Of a stretch of 64,000 nt of DNA, positions 54,411-63,250 are shown one piece after another. Position numbers and translations under genes: made by a program. Origin of the DNA: Marinobacter algicola DG893 (GTDB taxonomy: Bacteria; Pseudomonadota; Gammaproteobacteria; Pseudomonadales; Oleiphilaceae). The notes under the pieces were generated by a model. That model saw nothing but the letters and a program-made list of their open reading frames with translations. It had not been told where the DNA came from and did not search any database. The stretch's first letter is position 1, and each line of letters begins with the position of its first letter. The stretch is from assembly GCF_000170835.1 (NCBI RefSeq), contig NZ_ABCP01000003.1, forward strand, positions 62,001 through 126,000. Reading direction: 5' to 3'.

Positions 54411-55298
54411 ATGAGGACGCTGGTGATTGTCAGTCCTGACAAGTCTGATATCTATTTTGCCAATCAGTTGGCCAATGCCTTGAATGTAGTGGGGATTGTT
54501 GTTGAGAATCAGACGCCGGATAAAGATCGCTCTTCGCTGGCTACCAAAGCTATAAAGTACCTGTCCACGCCCGGTCAGTTCTTTCGCAAGGTGCTGGAGG
54601 TTATGGACAGGCGGTTTATTGAACCGCGCCAGCCCTACAATGATCCTGCGAATTCACTGGATTTTGGCGAAGAAGGGCGTGTTCTGGTGGTGAAAAAGGG
54701 TGTCGAAATACTCCGTACGCAAGGGGTGAATGCGATTAACAGCCCCGAATACCAGTCCTGGATTCGAGATCGGCGGCCTGATGTCATTGCCGTTTGTGGT
54801 GCCTCAATTCTAAGAGCGGATCTACTTGCGATTCCGGAATACGGTGTCCTCAACCTGCATGGGGGGCTCTCTCAGTTTTACCGTGGTCTGTTTACAACAG
54901 ACTGGGCGATACACAATCGCGAGCCGGAGTGCGTTGGTGCCACCGTGCATTTTGTGTCTGAAGGGGTTGATGATGGCGATGTGGTATACCAGGGTCGGCC
55001 ACGTATCGAAGTAGGTGACCATCCCAACAGTCTGTATGAGAAAGTGGTTCGCCTCGGAGTGCAAATGATGGTGCGGGCGATCTCGGACATCGAACAGTCC
55101 CGATGCGTGAGAAGCAGGCTTGAATCGAAGGGGGATCTATACCTCCACAATATGTTCCATGTCGCGGCAAAGCGGACTACCTGGCGCCAGATTGAAACGG
55201 GCGCGATTACTGATTATCTGGCCAATCAGATCGAACGCGACCAGAGGGTGAGGGGGGCGCTCATCAACGAGTTCAGCACTCCGACGAAAGTGAGTTAA
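54411..55298 (+). CDS. Formyltransferase-fold protein
   Basis: 295 residues from the ATG at 54411 (AAAGGAG 9 nt upstream; 54387 is an alternative). VIAVCGASILRADLL near residue 132, GVLNLHGGLSQFYRG near 145 (catalytic-type His) and VSEGVDDGDVVYQ near 185 (Asp) match the formyl_trans_N fold. Members N-formylate amino sugars or aminoacyl groups using 10-formyl-THF. N-formylation would fit the amine-rich chemistry of this locus. The 3' end lies 5 bp from the convergent exosortase gene end. Confidence 0.82.
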   Translation: MRTLVIVSPDKSDIYFANQLANALNVVGIVVENQTPDKDRSSLATKAIKYLSTPGQFFRKVLEVMDRRFIEPRQPYNDPANSLDFGEEGRVLVVKKGVEILRTQGVNAINSPEYQSWIRDRRPDVIAVCGASILRADLLAIPEYGVLNLHGGLSQFYRGLFTTDWAIHNREPECVGATVHFVSEGVDDGDVVYQGRPRIEVGDHPNSLYEKVVRLGVQMMVRAISDIEQSRCVRSRLESKGDLYLHNMFHVAAKRTTWRQIETGAITDYLANQIERDQRVRGALINEFSTPTKVS

Positions 55299-55303
55299 GG
55301 CAA

Positions 55304-56803
55304 TTAAGGTCGCGAGTTTTCAAGAAACCGGCTGAACGCTTTTCGTTGCTGGTCGCAATCAGCGATTTCGTTACCCTCGCAGCGCCCTGCCAAGGCCCAT
55401 AGCGCGCCGCGGCTGTCGCCGGTGATTTTGTTGAAAGCTCCGGTGATTTTGGCTTTGATCCGCGAGTCCGTAAGGGTGTCGCCGACGCCATACCATGACC
55501 AGATGATGATCTGTTCTCCACCTGTCTGGCGCTTGATGATGGTTTCGTTAATACGGTTCAGACCGGGATACGAATCGATATCCAGTTTCTGACCGCTCTG
55601 GGATACGAGTGTCCATTCATCCCCGTTGAAAAGCCGGTTACGGTAATAAATCAGTTCTTTGTCCTGGGACTGGAGACGATAGCCGGTGATTTGCAACTGT
55701 ACCTGTTGCAGATCATCGGATACGTATACCCCACCCAGGTTTATGTCCGGATTTTGATAATCGGGTTGCCAGATGTTGGCGTGTTTGAGCGGCCCCCGCC
55801 ACTCTGGTAAGGATTCCGGCAGGGATGGGTTCCACTCCACAGCCATCCTCTCGGTTTTCGCTTGAACGGCGAGTGGCACCAGGGAAGGCCAGACAACAAG
55901 CACAGAAGCAATGACCGGCCAGGCGATGGATGAGCGCACCCGTTCCGGAGTGCCGGCTGAGGCCGGCGTGGCTGCAGTGTCTTCAGATGGCTTATCCAGC
56001 CTCGCTGAAATATAGAAGAGGGGGACCAGGGTGAAGATCACAAACACCACCCAGCCAAAGAGTTCATGGTCTTCAACCAGTGAAGTTTCCATATTGGTGT
56101 AATGGCCGGCCGCAATAATGCCGAAGACCCGAACCCAATTGGCCAGCATCGACAGCAACGCGGAGATGAGTACTAGCTGAACCGTGGCCCTGTATGAGCG
56201 GTAATGGAGCTGCCCGTAAAAGCTGGCGAGAAAGAGCGCGACCATAAGGTATCGCACACCGCTGCAACCGTCCTCGACCAGGAAGGTGCCCACTTCCAGC
56301 ATGATATAGAATTCCTTGATGGTGGCCTGTATCCCGGCCAACTGAAGGAAGATATTGTTGAAGAAAACGGTGATGTGCTGAAGCAGCGGAGACAGGTCAT
56401 CCCAAACCGGTACCGCGAATATGAGCAGCATGATGGGGCCACCGGCGGCTTTCAGAAAACCCTTGCCCCAAATGGACCAACCCCAGAGAGTAACAATCAG
56501 GGGAACCAGCAGCAGACGGAACACCCGGATGTCCGCAGCCTGGGACAGCAGCAGGACGACACTCGCACCGGCCAGCAGGACCAGAGGCAGTGGCGCGGCG
56601 TTGATGCTGAGCTTTGCCAGGGACTCCTTTCTCAGGTAGAGCAGAAACAGGGTGCCGGCCAGCACCAGGAACCCGTGGTTGTAGATGATGGAGTCATACC
56701 AGAGGCTAAAAAAGGCCTGCCATTCGGCCCAAAGCCCAAAGACGAGCAAAGGCACCGATAGCAACCACAGGTACTGCCGGGAGAATCCTGTAACCGTTTG
56801 CAT
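55304..56803 (-). CDS. xrtA: Exosortase A fused to EpsI-type domain
   Basis: 499 residues. The N-terminal ~270 residues are a multi-pass exosortase with catalytic Cys180 (VEDGCSGVRYL), Arg225 (ANWVRVFG) and His246 (EDHELFGW). The C-terminal ~200 residues are a periplasmic EpsI (DUF3485) domain, with WRGPLKHANIWQPDY and ELIYYRNRLFNGDEW. It cleaves PEP-CTERM proteins after their membrane tail and transfers them onward. Several substrates are in the window. It follows prsT by 9 bp as the last gene of prsK-prsR-prsT-xrtA. Confidence 0.93.
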   Translation of the reverse strand: MQTVTGFSRQYLWLLSVPLLVFGLWAEWQAFFSLWYDSIIYNHGFLVLAGTLFLLYLRKESLAKLSINAAPLPLVLLAGASVVLLLSQAADIRVFRLLLVPLIVTLWGWSIWGKGFLKAAGGPIMLLIFAVPVWDDLSPLLQHITVFFNNIFLQLAGIQATIKEFYIMLEVGTFLVEDGCSGVRYLMVALFLASFYGQLHYRSYRATVQLVLISALLSMLANWVRVFGIIAAGHYTNMETSLVEDHELFGWVVFVIFTLVPLFYISARLDKPSEDTAATPASAGTPERVRSSIAWPVIASVLVVWPSLVPLAVQAKTERMAVEWNPSLPESLPEWRGPLKHANIWQPDYQNPDINLGGVYVSDDLQQVQLQITGYRLQSQDKELIYYRNRLFNGDEWTLVSQSGQKLDIDSYPGLNRINETIIKRQTGGEQIIIWSWYGVGDTLTDSRIKAKITGAFNKITGDSRGALWALAGRCEGNEIADCDQQRKAFSRFLENSRP

Positions 56804-56812
56804 AAAGTCCTT

Positions 56813-59509
56813 TTATCCCTGGCCACCAAATTTTTCCAGCACCTTCCTTGCTGCAGAGTTCTTGCCCACGCTTCGATACGCCTCTGCCAGATGCAGTGCG
56901 ATTTCTTCCGACTCTGGTTGCAGTTCATGAGCCTTTTCGAGAATCGGTACGCTGGCTTCGTGGTTGCCAGCCTTGAGCATGATCCATCCATAGGTGTCTG
57001 CCACTGCTGCGTTGTCAGGGCTAAGCTCGTAGGCTTGCTTTGCCAGACCGATTGCACGCTTGTCTCCACCTTCGTGATAAATCCAGGCCAGGTTGTTCAG
57101 CACCACAACGTTGCCAGGTGAGGTTTCAAGCAGGGTTTCGTAATTCGATTTGGCGCTTTCCTGCTGCCCCTCGGATTGCTGCAGCAACGCCAGGGAAAGA
57201 AGCAGTTGATTGCTGCCGGGATACGTTTTACGGGCAGTCTCAAGGAACGAGAGCGCTTCCTGCGTCTTACCGGATCGTTGCAGGTTTGTCGCGTATCCAT
57301 TTGCGAGTTCGGCACTGGGTCGCTTGTTGAGGGCGAGCTGGTAGAGTTCAGCCGCTTGCTGGTACTCCTGCTGTCGTTCAAAATAAGCGGCTTCCGTCAC
57401 GTAGGGCGCGGCTGACTCCGGGTGTTGTTGTTTGGTCTCTTGAATAATTCGTCGCGCTTCGTCTTCCTTGCCTTCGTTGAAGGCTTGTTGCGCGGCTTGA
57501 AGAGCGATGTCCTGGTTGTCAGGGAACAGTGCTCGTGCACGATCAAGGAGAGCGACTGCGCGGGCTGTTTCCCCCGAGTTCTGGAATGCGGACGCCGTGC
57601 TGCTATAGATGCCGGCGACAAAGGGCGTTGCTGGTGACGGTGTCGTTTGCTCTTTTCGCTCCAGTAGGGAGGCGGTTAAATCGTCCGCTTCCTGCCGTTT
57701 GTTATCCATAAGGGCAGCTTCAAGCAGGATCAGGCGGGGGCCAGTCGCTTCCGGATTCTCTTTGAGAATCTCCCGCATGAAACCTGTGGTTTCTTCGCGG
57801 CCCAGAACGGTCGCCAGCCCCTGAAGTGCCTGACGACTATCCGGGGCGAGCCTGACCGCAGCCCGGAACTGCTTCTGCGCTTCTGCCTGATCGTCCTGAG
57901 TCAGCGCCAGTCTACCAAGCGAGATCAGCGGGGCCGGCGATTCGGGCGCTTTCTCCCTGGCCTTGTTGAAATATGTTTTAGCCGCGTCCGCATTGCCTGC
58001 GGTGGCCGCAAGGCTTCCCCTGGTCATCAGGGCATTGATGCTATCCGGAACCTCCTCAATCCACTGAGAGGCGGTTTTCACAGCCGCATCCATATTGCCC
58101 GAGCGTGCCTGGGCTTCAACGATGACGCTGCGTGCCTGCTCCAGCTCCGGAGCGCTCTCAAGAACCCGGGTTGCCTCGGCGATCGCCCGGTCATGTTCAC
58201 CCCGCTGGTTGAGGTAGGTCGCATACCGTAGCCTCAACTGGTGGTTGTCTGGGTTGCTTGCCAGGGCCTTGTCCATAAGCGTTTCGCCCGTTTTCAGGTC
58301 GCCACTGGCAAGCGTGGCAATGGCCACCATGGCAAGAGTTTCCGGATCGGAATCCTTGTCTTCCAGGTTGGAAAGTATCGCCTGTGCGCCTTCCGGGTTA
58401 CGCATTTGCAGCCGTGCGGCGGCCAGTAACTTGCTGGCGGTCTCTGAATTTCCCGCTTCTGCGATGGGGGCCAGCAGCTTTTCAGCATCCTCGACCCGGC
58501 CTTGCCTGAACCGGACAAGGCCGAGCATCAGCGATGTCTGTTCATGGTTGGGAGCTTGTGTCAGGACTTCTTCCAGATAGCGCGCGGCCTCGTCGAGGTC
58601 GCCCTGTTCCACGGCCGCCTGGGCTGCCATGAGGTTGCTTTTGATCGTACCGGGGGCGGACTTGGCCAGTATTTCTTCATACACGAAGGCTTCTGACTGC
58701 TTTCCCTGGGCTCTAAGGACGCGAATGAGGGATGAAATCGTGGCGTACTTGCGCTGGGTCATCACATCGTACTGCCCGATGTCTTCAAGGGCCTTGATAT
58801 AGGCATCTTCCGCTTTTTGCCACTCTTCCTGAGAAGCGGCGAGCTCGGCTTTCCAGAGCCACAATTCACCACTTTCACCATCAATACCTTCCGCCTCGCT
58901 GACCAGCGTTCGGGCCTTCGAAACGTCTCCGCCAGCGAACGCTGTTTTCGAGAGTCCTATCACTGATTCAACGTCCCCGGAGTCTATTTCCCGTGCTCGG
59001 TTGAATGCAGTGCGGGCTTTATCGAGTTCATTGGCTGCCAGGTAAATCTGGCCTTCCAACAATGCCGCCTGGGTTTCCACGGGCCGATCTGGCGAGGTGA
59101 TGTCATCGAGAGCTGCCAGCGCATCGTCAAAGTCTTCCTGAAGAAGGTTGGCTTCTGCGAGGATCAGGCTGGCGCGGTTCCGCACCTTCGCATCGATTTG
59201 CTCTGCGGGGAGGCGTTCCAGGATCTGGTTAAGGTGCCGTTCGGCGTTGGCTGCATCGCCTGCCTTGAGGAGATTGTTGACGATCAGGAAATACGGTTCG
59301 ATTTTTTCCGGCTGAAGTTCGATCGCGCTTCTGGCTTCCAGTGTGCTGGCCTTGAGCTCACCCTGACGCTGGAAAAAACGCGATTGGTCAATGTGACTCA
59401 GGTACTGAATGTCGTCCTGGCTCATCTCATCGTTGTCGCCACAACCGACGAGAGCAAACGAAATGGCGACTGAGAGGAGGGTGGCGCGTACTGCTATAAC
59501 TGGCTTCAT
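56813..59509 (-). CDS. prsT: PEP-CTERM-system TPR lipoprotein PrsT
   Basis: 898 residues with lipobox ALVGC (Cys23), then about 20 or more tetratricopeptide repeats (typical motif A.....G....A...). GSNQLLLSLALLQQSEG and NVVVLNNLAWIYHEGG mark late repeats. This matches the PrsT family (TIGR02917) that accompanies exosortase A. It is likely an outer-membrane periplasmic scaffold for EPS or PEP-CTERM export. The 52-bp gap to prsR and 9 bp to xrtA show one operon. Confidence 0.92.
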   Translation of the reverse strand: MKPVIAVRATLLSVAISFALVGCGDNDEMSQDDIQYLSHIDQSRFFQRQGELKASTLEARSAIELQPEKIEPYFLIVNNLLKAGDAANAERHLNQILERLPAEQIDAKVRNRASLILAEANLLQEDFDDALAALDDITSPDRPVETQAALLEGQIYLAANELDKARTAFNRAREIDSGDVESVIGLSKTAFAGGDVSKARTLVSEAEGIDGESGELWLWKAELAASQEEWQKAEDAYIKALEDIGQYDVMTQRKYATISSLIRVLRAQGKQSEAFVYEEILAKSAPGTIKSNLMAAQAAVEQGDLDEAARYLEEVLTQAPNHEQTSLMLGLVRFRQGRVEDAEKLLAPIAEAGNSETASKLLAAARLQMRNPEGAQAILSNLEDKDSDPETLAMVAIATLASGDLKTGETLMDKALASNPDNHQLRLRYATYLNQRGEHDRAIAEATRVLESAPELEQARSVIVEAQARSGNMDAAVKTASQWIEEVPDSINALMTRGSLAATAGNADAAKTYFNKAREKAPESPAPLISLGRLALTQDDQAEAQKQFRAAVRLAPDSRQALQGLATVLGREETTGFMREILKENPEATGPRLILLEAALMDNKRQEADDLTASLLERKEQTTPSPATPFVAGIYSSTASAFQNSGETARAVALLDRARALFPDNQDIALQAAQQAFNEGKEDEARRIIQETKQQHPESAAPYVTEAAYFERQQEYQQAAELYQLALNKRPSAELANGYATNLQRSGKTQEALSFLETARKTYPGSNQLLLSLALLQQSEGQQESAKSNYETLLETSPGNVVVLNNLAWIYHEGGDKRAIGLAKQAYELSPDNAAVADTYGWIMLKAGNHEASVPILEKAHELQPESEEIALHLAEAYRSVGKNSAARKVLEKFGGQG

Positions 59510-59561
59510 GGCCCTGTTCCTTTTCCTTATCGGGTCTTGTTCTGGATTCCTTGCCTGCTAT

Positions 59562-60935
59562 TCAGGCACCTGAAGATTCGGGAGATGTTTCAATCCGATA
59601 TTTATCAGTCAGGTTATACAGCGTTGGGCGGGTTACGCCGAGTAGGCGTGATGCCTGCGCCATATTGAAACTGCATGACTGCAGCGCCTGTACGATGGCG
59701 GCACGTTCCGCGTTTTCCCTGACCTGCCTGAGATTCAGTTGGCTTTCGGGGCCTTCAAAGTCGCAGTTTAGCTCAAGGTCAGCGGCGGTAACACGTTTGC
59801 CATCGGCCATGATGGTGGCCCGCTTCACCTTGTTGATCATTTCACGCACGTTGCCAGGCCACGGATGAGTCTTGATGGCTTTGATGGCATCTTCGGTAAA
59901 GGCCAGGTTGGGCCGGTCCATCTGTTTTCCCAGCGACTGCAACAGCGACTGCGCAACAACGAGGGCATCGCCTTCGCGCTCACGGAGTGCGGGGACGTCG
60001 AGGGTAATTTCACTGATACGGTAATACAGATCCTCACGGAATGTTTCCTGATCAATCAGTTGCTGCACGTCCCGGTGGGTTGCACAAACCACGCGGACAT
60101 CGACAGGAACCGGCTTGACCGAGCCAACCCGATCGACCACGCGCTCCTGGAGAAAGCGAAGCAGCTTGGCCTGGAGCGGCATGGGCATGTCACCAATCTC
60201 GTCCAGGAACAGGGTGCCGCCATTGGCACTCTCGATCTTGCCTTTCTTGCTCTGGGTGGCGCCGGTGAAGGACCCTTTCTCAAACCCAAAGAGTTCGCTT
60301 TCAAGGAGATTCTCAGGAATTGCAGCGCAGTTAATGGCTGCGAAAGGCTTTTCGAAGCGGTGGCTCAAGTCATGAAGTGCCCGTGCCAGAAGCTCCTTGC
60401 CCGTACCGGTTTCACCCGTAATCAGTGTGGTGACGTCGGTGGGTGCTACTTTTTCAAGGGTTCGACAGATGGCAAGCATCTGCGGGCTGGCCGCAACGAT
60501 ACCTTTGATGTTGGTGCCATTTCGCTGGCGGGCCAGCTCACGGTTGTCACGTTCCAGTTCGGCTAATCGAAACGCCCGGTTAACCACGAAGGTCAGGATG
60601 TCCGCATCAAGTGGCTTCTGGTAGAAGTCGCTGGCACCCATGCCGATGGCTTTGACGGCGTTTTCCTTGTCTTCCCGTCCAGTGACCACAATGATTTTGG
60701 TCATGGGCGACAACCGAAGAATTTCTTCGAGCAGCAGGAAGCCTTCTTTCGCGCCACCGGGATCCGGTGGCAGGCCCAGATCCAGAGTAATGACATCGGG
60801 TTCGCTTCGACGCAGTGCCGCCAGAGCTGACTCCCGGTCAGCTGCAACGCTCACGTCCAGATCTTCGCTGAAACACCAGCGCATCTGGCTCTGCAAACCC
60901 GGATCATCTTCTACGATTAGCAGTCGTCTACTCAC
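59562..60935 (-). CDS. prsR: PEP-CTERM-box response regulator, sigma-54 activator PrsR
   Basis: 457 residues starting with GTG. A receiver domain (Asp52 in TLDLGLP) is followed by the AAA+ domain with Walker A GETGTGKE (about 174), the sigma-54 loop GSFTGA at 221-226 (canonical GAFTGA), Walker B GTLFLDEIGD, and a Fis-type helix-turn-helix at the end (NMAQASRLLGVTRPTLYNL). It should bind upstream sites and activate the sigma-54 promoters found before the PEP-CTERM genes at 2330, 3209 and 23586. Partner kinase PrsK lies 121 bp upstream. Confidence 0.94.
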   Translation of the reverse strand: MSRRLLIVEDDPGLQSQMRWCFSEDLDVSVAADRESALAALRRSEPDVITLDLGLPPDPGGAKEGFLLLEEILRLSPMTKIIVVTGREDKENAVKAIGMGASDFYQKPLDADILTFVVNRAFRLAELERDNRELARQRNGTNIKGIVAASPQMLAICRTLEKVAPTDVTTLITGETGTGKELLARALHDLSHRFEKPFAAINCAAIPENLLESELFGFEKGSFTGATQSKKGKIESANGGTLFLDEIGDMPMPLQAKLLRFLQERVVDRVGSVKPVPVDVRVVCATHRDVQQLIDQETFREDLYYRISEITLDVPALREREGDALVVAQSLLQSLGKQMDRPNLAFTEDAIKAIKTHPWPGNVREMINKVKRATIMADGKRVTAADLELNCDFEGPESQLNLRQVRENAERAAIVQALQSCSFNMAQASRLLGVTRPTLYNLTDKYRIETSPESSGA

Positions 60936-61056
60936 AACGGTTACAAATCCCTTTCTGTAATGGTGACGGTCTTGCGATCAATCCTCTAAACCATGATTCT
61001 TAACCGAAGATTGACACTTTGCAATGATAGTGTTCGCTGTATTTCGGTTTCGCCAA

Positions 61057-63189
61057 TTATTTGGCATTCTGCTGCGGCTGTGGGTCGCCGGTAATCAATC
61101 GTTCGGGTTCTTCCGGGGCCTGTTCCGGTTTGAGCCGCACAAGCGGGAATCGGATTGAGAAACAGGAGCCCAGCTCCGGCTCGCTGGTAACATCGATATT
61201 GCCCCCGACATTGCGCACATATTCCCTGGCCTGATAGGCGCCAATGCCCATGCCTGTCAGCCCCTTGGTGCTTTCGAACGGCTTGAATAGCTGGGTCTGG
61301 ATAAAGTCTTCGGTCATGCCGGAACCGGTGTCCTGGATGAACAGCACGACGTTGCCCCTGGCGGTTTTCAGGGTGAGGGTTACTTCACCATCGGGTGGTG
61401 TGGCATCCTGCGCATTCTGAATCAGGTGGCCGAGAATGCTGTAGAGCTGCTCCTTATCAGCATTGATGAAAATTTTTCCGGGATTATCGGCAACCCTCGG
61501 CGCGGGTTGGCGACGGGAGTAGTGCTCCGCCAGTTGGCTGACAACCTCCGTGATGTCGATCACCTCAGTCACCAGGGTTTCGTCCGCCGGTTTACGGATG
61601 TGATCCACCAGGTTCGACATTTTGCGCACGGCGTGGTCGGTGGTGTGAATCATATCGTCGATAAAGGCCGGGTTATCCCGGTGTCTGGGGGCGTTCTTTA
61701 CCAGCAAGGATAATTGAGCAATCAGGGTTTTCAGGTCATGCACCATGAAGGCGGACGCCTTGCTCACCGCCTCAAACTGCATGGCTCTGGAAAGCCGGTT
61801 CTGGGCGTCTGTTTGAGCAAGCAGGTTACAGGTCTGCCGGGCGACGACCTTGATCAGGTCAAAATTCTCCCAGTTGAGTTCAACGCGTGCGTAAGGGTTG
61901 CCGACCATGGCAATACCGTATAGATCGTTACTGAGGTAAAGGGGAATGACCAGCCAACCATCCGGGGTATGTGAAATCGGGTCCGGGATCTCCAGCAGGT
62001 TGTAGCTGACCGGATCACCACGATATTCATGAAGGTCGATGATCCACTCCCGTTCCCCCAAAAAGCGGACAAGCTCGGAGTTGGCGTCGATGGTCGTGTA
62101 CTTTGGCGTGACCATGTTGACGGCATTCTTGAGGATGAAGTCGCCCCTCTCTTCCCGTATCCATAGTGCCCCGGCGTTGCTTTCAACCAGGCTGGAAAGA
62201 ATACGGATGACCCGTTCCGGCAGCGGTGGGCTGTCGCTGAGGTCGGCCATTTCCCGGGTCATTTTCAGCCATTCGTCGCGGTAGTCGTATTTGTAATCGA
62301 AGAAGTTCTGGCTGATAAACACCATCAGTCGTGAACGCACACGGCGGGAGACCAGCAGGGTGACGAGAAACACCAGTGCAATGGTGAGGAAGAGTACTTG
62401 CAGGGCGTCACCCCATTCGCCTCCCAGGGTTTTGACGTAGTAGCCACCCAGCGAAAGGAACAACAGGTAACCACCGGCGAGTATCAGGGCCCCGGCATGG
62501 AAAACAGCTGAGCGGGAGAGTTGGAAATCCACTGGCTGTTTGCGGGTGTTGATCACGTTAACCGCAAACAGAGGCACCAGGGCGGCGTTTACCAGACCAC
62601 GGGCGTTCCAGAACGCCTCTGAGACCTGTCCGAAGAGTAGGGCGTCGGCGTACATGAAGAAGTCAAAGGCAAACAGGCTGCCAACGGCAATGCAGACATA
62701 CTTCATACTGGAGCGGCCGAACGACACGGAGTTACGCCATATCTGCTCGATCAGCGATAAGCCGAGTAGCGATAGCGCTATCTGGCCAACCACTTTGGTT
62801 TTTCCGTCCAGAATATTGAGCCCGAAAAAATATTCCAGGGCGCCGCTACCGAGCAGAAGGGCGATCAGAATAAGCGTGGCTGCAGCCAGCACCCGTCGCA
62901 GGCGACCGACGAGGTTGGCAGACCGAAACGAATCCCGAAGTAAGGCGAAGAGCACAGTGATCCAGGCGGCGTCACGCAGGAGTTCCAGCAGGTAACGAAT
63001 AAAGAAGCTTGGCTCGCCCCAAAGGCTTTGGGTAATTAGCGAGCCCGCCCACAACATGGTGACCAAGGCAGCGAGCAACAAGGACCGGTCAATGTCACGG
63101 CGCAAGTATCGTGTGGCAATCAACAGGGACAACAGCCCAAAGGCAATGGCTGCCGTAGAATGACTGATCAGGCTGAAATTATTCAACAT
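61057..63189 (-). CDS. prsK: PEP-CTERM-system sensor histidine kinase PrsK
   Basis: 710 residues. About 8-9 N-terminal membrane helices (1-290) form the sensor, then a GAF-like domain (about 325-450). The phosphorylation helix has FMVHDLKTLIAQLSLLVK near residue 485 (His in VHDLK). The ATPase has NAQDATPPDGE (N box), QDTGSGMTED (G1) and TGMGIGAYQAREYV (G2). It matches the PrsK family and would phosphorylate PrsR. The signal is unknown. Two loose stretches near the start (FSLISHSTAAIAFGLL) mark the first helix. Confidence 0.92.
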   Translation of the reverse strand: MLNNFSLISHSTAAIAFGLLSLLIATRYLRRDIDRSLLLAALVTMLWAGSLITQSLWGEPSFFIRYLLELLRDAAWITVLFALLRDSFRSANLVGRLRRVLAAATLILIALLLGSGALEYFFGLNILDGKTKVVGQIALSLLGLSLIEQIWRNSVSFGRSSMKYVCIAVGSLFAFDFFMYADALLFGQVSEAFWNARGLVNAALVPLFAVNVINTRKQPVDFQLSRSAVFHAGALILAGGYLLFLSLGGYYVKTLGGEWGDALQVLFLTIALVFLVTLLVSRRVRSRLMVFISQNFFDYKYDYRDEWLKMTREMADLSDSPPLPERVIRILSSLVESNAGALWIREERGDFILKNAVNMVTPKYTTIDANSELVRFLGEREWIIDLHEYRGDPVSYNLLEIPDPISHTPDGWLVIPLYLSNDLYGIAMVGNPYARVELNWENFDLIKVVARQTCNLLAQTDAQNRLSRAMQFEAVSKASAFMVHDLKTLIAQLSLLVKNAPRHRDNPAFIDDMIHTTDHAVRKMSNLVDHIRKPADETLVTEVIDITEVVSQLAEHYSRRQPAPRVADNPGKIFINADKEQLYSILGHLIQNAQDATPPDGEVTLTLKTARGNVVLFIQDTGSGMTEDFIQTQLFKPFESTKGLTGMGIGAYQAREYVRNVGGNIDVTSEPELGSCFSIRFPLVRLKPEQAPEEPERLITGDPQPQQNAK

Positions 63190-63250
63190 GCCTCGCTTCC
63201 TGCGCTATGCGCCACTTTCCATAACGGCACCGAGCTCGATCCTGTGCCGT

